NCBI GenBank assembly: GCA_963942565.1
Contig: OZ012700.1
Span: forward strand, 21,294,643-21,358,642
Direction of reading: 5' to 3'
Origin: Maea johnstoni
Taxonomy: Eukaryota; Annelida; Polychaeta; Spionida; Magelonidae
DNA length: 64,000 nt
The notes below the pieces were generated by a model. It was not told where the DNA came from, made no database searches, and was given only the letters and a program-made list of their open reading frames with translations. Positions 56,491 to 64,000 of this stretch are shown piece by piece. Each line of letters starts with the position of its first letter. The first letter of the stretch is position 1. Made by a program: the position numbers and the translations under genes.

Positions 56491-58080
56491 TGGTTATCAC
56501 CAGCACAGCTACCCATGACGAGTAGTATAAGAATGAAGAGATTTGTTTCAATTTTTGTACCTGGTTTCATGTAAACAGACGATGCGGGATAATACGAGTT
56601 GGCTTTATATACGCACTAACACAGATATAAAGCTGAAGATCATTATAATAACACCCCAGGTTAGAACCAAATTTAACCTGTATGTCCTCTGAATCAAGTA
56701 TATACAAGTTGTCAGGATTCCCTGGGCTAATATCATGTAGCATACAGAGTTGTGGATCATACGAGTAACACCTGAGGTTCAAACCAAAAATGGCTTGCAC
56801 ACACTTTAAATCGTGTGTACACAGTTCATCAGGATTTCCTGAGTAATAAACGTATAAGGTAAAAGGTTGCAGGCTTGTATTGCCGCACCAACAGAAGATA
56901 TAATTATGTATTGGGAGCAATCCAAGAACGCAGTGACATGACCATGACAGCGAGTGCCACGCGATATTAAACGCATGATACGATGTGTGAAATTAAACAA
57001 GTCGTCAGCATCTAGGAAATAAGAGAGGATCGACTCCTTATTAGTATTGTCTTGCCAGCGTGTCTCATTACAAGTGCGACTGCCCTGTATCATATACCAA
57101 GTACCTGAATTAGCTGGCATGTCTGGAGTGGCTTGTCTCGTAGACAACGATTTAAGATGTCTTAGACTGGTACTGCTGCACGCCGCCAGGTGGGAGTATG
57201 AGGTAGAAATGAGTACGGTGTCATGCGGTCAGTCATCATAGCGGTTGGTGATGACGACCTCCCAGGAGGCGGTGATGACTGCGGTGACCCGACCATCATG
57301 GTTGCGACAGCATGCCGTCAGGACAAGGACTCCAGGGGGCCAGCTACTCCAGAGTGCGGTTGTTGGTACGCTGCCATAGCGACTACAGTTGTGTTGTCTG
57401 TAAACACTGTAGAGGGTAAGGAAAGAACAATTAGACAACTGGGTTAACACAGTACACCTGCCAGACTTTGTCTGGTACCAATTATCAATTAGATTACATA
57501 AAGTGTGAGGGTGGTTAACTTTGCATAAAAAGTGGCATAAGGGCCATAAATGTTCTATCATAGAGATCTTGACCATTAGGATGGTTTCATATGAGGCACT
57601 AGCATTATTAAGAGCCGCATTATTAGAGCATAGACTTATACTTCACTTTCTCTCAGAACTATACCATGTAATATGGATACCACAATATCTAGTCATCTTG
57701 TATGTTAACTGAGCAAAATATTTGGTACAATCTAGATAGCATAAGTCACAGTTGATACAAATAAAGTCATACCCAGACCAGTCTGTTTGTATACTGCAAG
57801 AATAACAATCACGATTAGTATGAACGGACACATACAGAATGTAACAAGGTCCTTTGTCCCACTTTAAACCCCCGTAGCCGCCTGGGCTACATTACACAGA
57901 ACATTCATTATCAACACGGTGCACAATAACATCAGAATTGTGGTAGAGGCTGGTAAGATGTTACCACAATGCGACCGCCCCAGCCGGTGGGAATTCGAAG
58001 TTCTGTAGCAAGTCATTATGTTGATTAATCAGCAGAACTCTTATCATTCCCAGTTGCCTGGTGCTTCTCTTTCGGGTCCT
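56490..58080 (-). other. Unassigned LINE interval with Cys-rich and internally repeated frames
   Basis: A 62-codon frame (57643-57831) has CYSC and CINCDLC motifs. A 117-codon frame (56567-56920) contains two related segments, YYSGNPDELCTHDLKCVQAI and SPGNPDNLYILDSEDIQVKF, about 40 residues apart. Neither was recognised. They may be a linker, part of ORF2, or a foreign insert. Confidence 0.4.
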
Positions 58081-58084
58081 CATC

Positions 58085-58649
58085 CTACCACTCGCGGGCC
58101 CAAATACCTGGTGGCCAGAAGTTTTTCTTTGTGATCAACTTAGCATCATCATTACTCAGAACAACGTTGCATCCTACAGTAGCTCTACTGCTCTTGAAAG
58201 CTAACACCCTGTAGTGTATTAATTTAATCCCTTTACTTTCGCAGTACAGCCTGACAGACTCTTCCAGCTCTTTTCTATCTCGAAAATTGGCTTGTTGCAG
58301 GCCTTTAATAAACATCTCCCTGTTCTCAGAGTTAACCAGGCCTTTTAATGTCGGGACTGACCGCTTCTTATTCTTATCATTACCACCTACAGTGGTCTAG
58401 ATGCCTTAAGAGCATAGGACTCTTTCTCGATACTAGTGTCAGCGGCACTATCTCTATTAGAATCAACAGATTTGGTAGCCTCATTACCTTGTTCGCTTGT
58501 TGGTGTAGATGTTACACACTGTTGGCGATCTGCAGTTTGATTGACACTGGTGCTCAGTTTCGCTCTTTTGGCTGCATTATTGGAGTCAGAGTCATCCTCA
58601 GAAGAGAAGTTGATTGTGGCAGTGCGTTGCGATTCTTTGGCATTGCGAT
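58085..58649 (-). pseudogene. LINE ORF1, 3' portion
   Basis: DRNAKESQRTATINFSSEDD then, in another frame, MFIKGLQQANFRDRKELEES and VRLYCESKGIKLIHYRVLAF, ending KNFWPPGIWAREW. This VRLYCE...FWPPGI ending is typical of ORF1 proteins of several invertebrate LINEs. Confidence 0.7.
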
Positions 58650-59205
58650 CCGGTGTGGCGTGAATATTCGGTACCCGTAAATTATCGGAACCTTTGATAA
58701 TGCGCATGCGCCGAAGTTCCGGCTTCTCACGCGTACAAAATAGAATTTGTTTCCCATGGAAATGGGTTACTCCACCAATTATTCGCACCTTGTAGCATGT
58801 TATCTTCCGAACGAACACGAATAAAAAGACTTCATGACTTTGAATTATGTATACTCTTTGTGATGTAAATTCAATGGAATGATTTGGACACGAATGTTGA
58901 TCACAATTCAGGCACCGTAAATCGCGCAAGTTTGAGGCACAGGTTCCGATCGTAAGTTCAGTTTCATAAAACGGAATACTGACAACAAGTTGTAAGTGGT
59001 ATGTTATATGTATACATAGTATATACAGATAACAGATTACTCAAAAAACATTTTATTTCAGTTAAACGGTACTTAATGTCGGTTCCAAATGCTTGAGGTG
59101 CATGGTCACTCATTCCTATGGGCGGAGCTAAATTTTCACTTCCACGTATGCGCATTATCAGAGGTTCCGATAATTCACGGGTTCCGATAATTCACGCCAC
59201 ACCGG
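58650..59205. mobile_element. DNA element with about 58-bp inverted ends inserted in LINE ORF1
   Basis: Ends CCGGTGTGGCGTGAATATTC and, reversed, CCGGTGTGGCGTGAATTATC; the pairing continues for about 58 bp to GATAATGCGCAT. The inside on the minus strand has a frame with CLNCDQHSCPNH, unrecognised. Removing it would rejoin ORF1 at SSKP/DRNAKES. Confidence 0.82.
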
Positions 59206-59858
59206 CTTCGACGATGTGGCCGTTGATTTTGGAGGTTGCGCTGTCGATGTCCTATTCAGCCGTCTAGCTGGTGGTCCAGCTCGTTGTTCTTTGGGTGGTA
59301 GACTTTTCTGTTGGGGTTTGCGAAAAGCAGGTGGTGGGAGGTCCTCCATCCCATCGATGAACTTAACTTTATTTAGATCAACTACAGAGGTATGAGAGGA
59401 CTGTTTAGTGGTAGTTGGTCTAGATACGCGTTCTCTACTAGGATATGCATCGCCGGCGGACGATTTGCTGGTCCCGGCTTGGTGATTGGGGGCAATACCT
59501 AGCTCTTTCATATGTAAGGGGGTAGCTTTAGTCATGACCGTTTGCCCTTGCGAATCCTGAGTCGCTACGAAAACACTGGTGTCATTTACGTCCCTTGAGT
59601 TATCATCATAATCTGCTCCTTGAGGAGGGCATTTACTCTGTTGAGGTACATACGAGAGTGGAGTATCATCCACTTCACTAGAGGAGTGTCTCCTGTTGTT
59701 GGGTTTGTTTCAAGGAATAGAATGTTTAACGAGTCTCCCGAGTTAAGATAGTTGAGCCGTCGTTGCTCAGCTTTCAATTCACAAATTTCGCACAAGAGTT
59801 CCCATAATGCGCATAGTACTACTCTCATCAACTCTGCCTTCTGATTGGCTGATGACAT
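59206..59858 (-). pseudogene. LINE ORF1, 5' portion
   Basis: Starts MSSANQKAELMRVVLCALWE with a helix-like N-terminus, then after a frame change a Pro/Ser/Thr-rich region ending SKP. It is broken at the edge of the DNA element at 58650-59205, and the frame resumes on the other side. Confidence 0.7.
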
Positions 59859-59880
59859 TCACTGCAGGCAGAACTCAAGA

Positions 59881-60887
59881 TGGAGTATAATCTCTAGTGA
59901 ATGATGGCATGTTCTGGCTTTGGACGGCCAGAAGTAGATTTATAACGAAATCTGAATGTTTAGAGCAGCTTAATTCAAGCAAGGCGAAGCAGGGGCACAT
60001 TTTGATGGTAGGTTTAGGCAATGTTCACATTATTTTTTGGGTAGGAATAGCTGCTGAAAAGTGAAGCGGTGGAAGCCTGCAAACCTTTATATAAATATAT
60101 AGAGTAGTCGAGTGTCAAGCTGTCAATAGGCAGTGTAAAACAAGTGTAAAACTAAATCTCCGGATGCAAACACCTGTGCACTACTTAACCCATTCATGCC
60201 CGAAAAACTCTTTTGTGGCAAGAGTATCTCCTGAAGATATCTAGAATACAGATGTTGATCCAAACCCAACCCACAATTCTTCTGCTACCTAGATCATCTA
60301 CTGAAGTATCAAGGGTCCAGATGAAACTTTTTAAGGAGATCATAGATAGATAATCTTTATTTCAAGTCGGTAATAATTTTACATAGTAAACACGAGCTGC
60401 CAGGGCTCTTGGCAAAAGTAAGAGGGGAAGTAAGTTGGCACACATTAATTGACAGTGAGTAATATCTTCAGTCTTTCAGGACATGGGGCAGTAGTGTGTT
60501 AAGGAGAAGTGTTGGGACCCTGACGACTTGACATTAAATGGCAGATATCCAACGACAAACTGAATTCCAAACTTTTTAAATCATATCCATTCCAAGTAGT
60601 GGCTCATTGGCTGCTGTCATGGCTGAACGGTCTAGGGCATTGTAAACTGACTGCTCGCAGCTTTTCACGACTGTTCCATCCATCCACGCTCAAAACAACT
60701 AAAAGTCTCCTGACAACTTGGATGAAATCGTTCACGCAATGGCGAAGATGGGTTAATGTTTGAGAAAATATGGTCAAGAACAGCAGAATCAAGAACTCTC
60801 CTTTGAAGTGTTTGTAAATTTAACTTCAATTTAGAAGTTATTGTTAAAAGAAGTATAGATCCGGACGACAATATAATTTCTTAACTC
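59881..60887. other. Non-coding interval with MITE remnants
   Basis: A decayed family B MITE starts near 60187 (TTAACCCATTCATGCCC). Nothing recognised between. Confidence 0.4.
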
Positions 60888-61100
60888 TTAACCCTCATGC
60901 TGCTATTGGCTAATTTGACTAATACAAAATGATGCAAACATCCTGAAACATTAATGAAACCCAGGCGCATGAGTACTTATCTGAAAGTACTCGATGAGCG
61001 CTACCCAATGTATACCATCATGACAGGGTTTCGATGGTTTTCGAAAATCGTTGCGTTCTTGTGCTTTGGATGAAAGTAGCCTCAGCATTGGAAGGGTTAA
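60888..61100. mobile_element. TTAA-type MITE, family A
   Basis: TTAACCCTCATGCTGC to GCATTGGAAGGGTTAA, complete. Confidence 0.88.
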
Positions 61101-61289
61101 GTATTGATAGGTTAAGGCAGTTGTTTGAATTCTGATTTGCCTTAAAATGGCAGAAAAATGGCGTTAAGCCGAATTCCAATCACATCCAATCAATTACCAC
61201 ACCAACAAAGCTATTCCATAGCAACCCGAGACCGCCTGTGAAGTAAGCAGGTAGATGGTGATAGCAGGTATTACCATGCTTGATATTAC

Positions 61290-61546
61290 TACCGTACAGA
61301 CATTGAATTCCTGCACCAGTCGACCGGACGTCTGCCAGCGCATGGTTGAACAAACACCCATGGGTGACGTCAAAAAAATACGCCGAACATTTCAATGACC
61401 TATCAAAGTGTGAATCAAAGCTACTTTTACTTTTGACGTAATCCGTGCATCCATGACCAGACAACTGGGGGCAATCGAGTGTGCGGTCGTGTACTATGCC
61501 CGGGATGCCCATGCATTTAGTGCAGGAATTAAATGTCGGCACTGTA
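61290..61546. mobile_element. MITE of the TTTAATTCCTGCAC family
   Basis: TACCGTACAGACATTG to GTCGGCACTGTA, complete. It contains the same ACCAGTCGACCGGACGTCTGCC block that recurs in the PREP exon 14 array. Confidence 0.88.
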
Positions 61547-61887
61547 GTTCACAAATGTTAACTAGCAACTGATTGTTATTAAACCATACTTGTCAGGTTT
61601 ACCTATTCGACATAAACTCGGCTGGCTCGATTTTAGATGGGTACTAGAAAATTGTGTACAAAAGAAGTGACTCCTTATATATACTACACTCACTATAAAA
61701 ATTTTATGATTGAGAAGATAATATATCGTACAATGTATATGATGAATGTCTATTTGATAATATTTATAAGTATATTTATGATTGTATTTGGTCCATTATA
61801 AGCCTTCGTGGCTGGCCATATGTATGACACTTGTGTATTGCATGTAACGAATGTTATTATCTGGATTGGACAATAAACAACAACAAC

Positions 61888-62239
61888 TATTGTTGGGAAT
61901 CGGTACAAATTATGAGGACTGATCATTGTTCCACCAGAGTGATCGATGATCAGTTTTTTTATTTGGAGATGTTTTTTCGTACCCGCGTGCACATTGACCC
62001 TTGCCCATGTGTATCACACATCATGTGTTGTGCATTTTTCATGAACTTTCAGGATAATACCTGCAGAAACAAGGTAGAGAAAATAATGGAAACACAGAAA
62101 GTGTATCTTTTGATTAAACATAGATATGAGAAACAGAAAGTATGCCTTTTAATCATATGCAAATAATCGAAAAAAATCGCCTTCAAAAATAGTAAAAATA
62201 GTGAGATCTCCGATTAATTGATCAATTGGAACAACACTA
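61888..62239. mobile_element. hAT-like MITE ending GGAACAACACTA
   Basis: Inverted relative of 19237-19589, with GAGGACTGATCA, CACCAGAGTGATC and TGCAAATAATCG blocks in order. Confidence 0.7.
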
Positions 62240-62647
62240 GGTATTACTACATACACAAAGTCCATGTTTTCGAGTCCTGGAGCACCGACAATTGGTTCTG
62301 GAGCACAGCATTTTTTGCCAGCAATAGCTGAGCGAAAAAATTGGCTTGAATACTGTCACCAGGTGGCACTACCATATCAACCTTGTAGCAATAGTGAATA
62401 CCTATATCAATCAATAGGTGGTATCAATACATGGAGTTTACGTGTTTTCGAAGTACAATACATTGTATGTATTTAAGATAAACAGCCCTGAAACTATCAC
62501 TACGGGGTCAACGCGCGGGAGGGGACTATTTTACAGGTACACGTAAATAAACAAACAAATAAAATATTAAACGAAATGTTTCACTGAATGATAAATGTCT
62601 TCAAACATGAATTTTGATATCGTAAATGAAAGAAGAAAACTGACTGG

Positions 62648-62772
<125 letters not shown>

Positions 62773-62997
62773 GTGACCATACAAAATATTTAAAGGAGGC
62801 AGTGTTCTAATCATTTTTTTCCTTTAAATTATTTTCACTATGCCTACACCTGCGGGATTTCAATAAAGCTGCAAGCCACTTTTGCAAGCGTTGTCAGCAT
62901 TGATTGATTAAGAACTTCCTAGGAAATACGTGCATAGTATACTGGTGTGAATTGTAAGTAACACCTCTTACTTTGGACAGAATCTGTCGACACTCGA

Positions 62998-63645
<648 letters not shown>

Positions 63646-64000
63646 ATACTATCAGATGGGTTGTTATTTTCCATTTTTGACCATAGAAGGTCACTGGGCT
63701 TGCATAACAATCAGCACCTCACCTCACACCTACAAACACACACAGTCACACATCCTCTCATATCACCATGGCAGCAGATTCAGGACAACTGTACACGTTA
63801 CCATGGTTACCTGTATAGTCATACCTGGTGTAGGAATTGTATTCTAAATTTAGACTAGTTGTCATGCATACACGGAGATTGAATATTAATGCCGTGAGAA
63901 CTGCTACAATGTGTCTGCACCGACACACACACACGCAGTATCAGGCTCACTTAGAAATTCATACTTGAGTATGAGTAGTGTGTGGCTGTGAGTGCATATA
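63646..64000. other. Unassigned right edge
   Basis: No gene seen. Short CA-rich segments at about 63737 and 63930. Confidence 0.4.

Larger units (their letters stand above)
54314..59880 (-). mobile_element. LINE (non-LTR retrotransposon), decayed and truncated at its 3' end
   Basis: In order on the minus strand: ORF1 pieces (59858 to 58085), an unexplained stretch (58080 to 56490), an endonuclease domain (about 56490 to 55804), a linker, and part of a reverse transcriptase (to 54315). It stops before the YxDD region where a TCTTAGCCAG repeat begins. Several stops and frame changes make it inactive. The clade was not resolved. Confidence 0.85.

Overview
The window looks like nuclear DNA from an intron-rich invertebrate deuterostome, most likely a cephalochordate (Branchiostoma-like amphioxus). 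Two conserved animal genes have clean GT-AG introns. The rest is dense with small non-autonomous DNA transposons, long TA microsatellites, tRNA-derived repeats, a decayed LINE and unusual minisatellites. Species is inferred from this style, not from a diagnostic marker.

Layout. From 25,681 down to 3,700 on the minus strand lies prolyl endopeptidase (PREP). Seventeen exons can be joined in phase into 687 codons carrying the Ser552/Asp639/His678 triad. Only the last exon, about 22 codons by comparison with the vertebrate protein, is not found and probably lies left of the window. From 26,261 to 38,306 on the plus strand lies an RNF217-type RBR E3 ubiquitin ligase: four exons, 717 codons, with RING1-IBR-RING2, a C-terminal membrane segment and a long acidic/Ser-rich tail. 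The two genes are head to head, 579 bp apart between start codons, with a TATA box, CCAAT boxes and an E-box between them.

From 38.3 to 54 kb there is mostly repeat DNA: a 1,343-bp tandem duplication that copies the end of the RNF217 coding exon and its 3' flank, many TTAA-flanked and 'TCTTAGCCAG' MITEs, a 20-bp satellite-like array, a 1.8-kb long-inverted-repeat element and a MULE-like double palindrome. One isolated exon-like reading frame (45,626-45,747) is phase-compatible with RNF217 exon 3. From 54.3 to 59.9 kb a LINE lies on the minus strand (ORF1, endonuclease, partial reverse transcriptase), truncated and with a DNA element inserted in ORF1. The last 4 kb are MITEs and microsatellites.

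The main observation is that at least ten splice boundaries in the two genes have been copied, from twice to more than twenty times, into tandem repeats in the adjoining intron. Each repeat unit contains the splice site and the first or last few codons of the exon. The introns are therefore full of decoy donors and acceptors, some in frame. I recall that boundary-spanning minisatellites were described at an amphioxus Adh locus under the name 'mirages'; I could not verify this here. Their density in two neighbouring genes, and a case where a transposon end joined the repeat unit, deserve attention.
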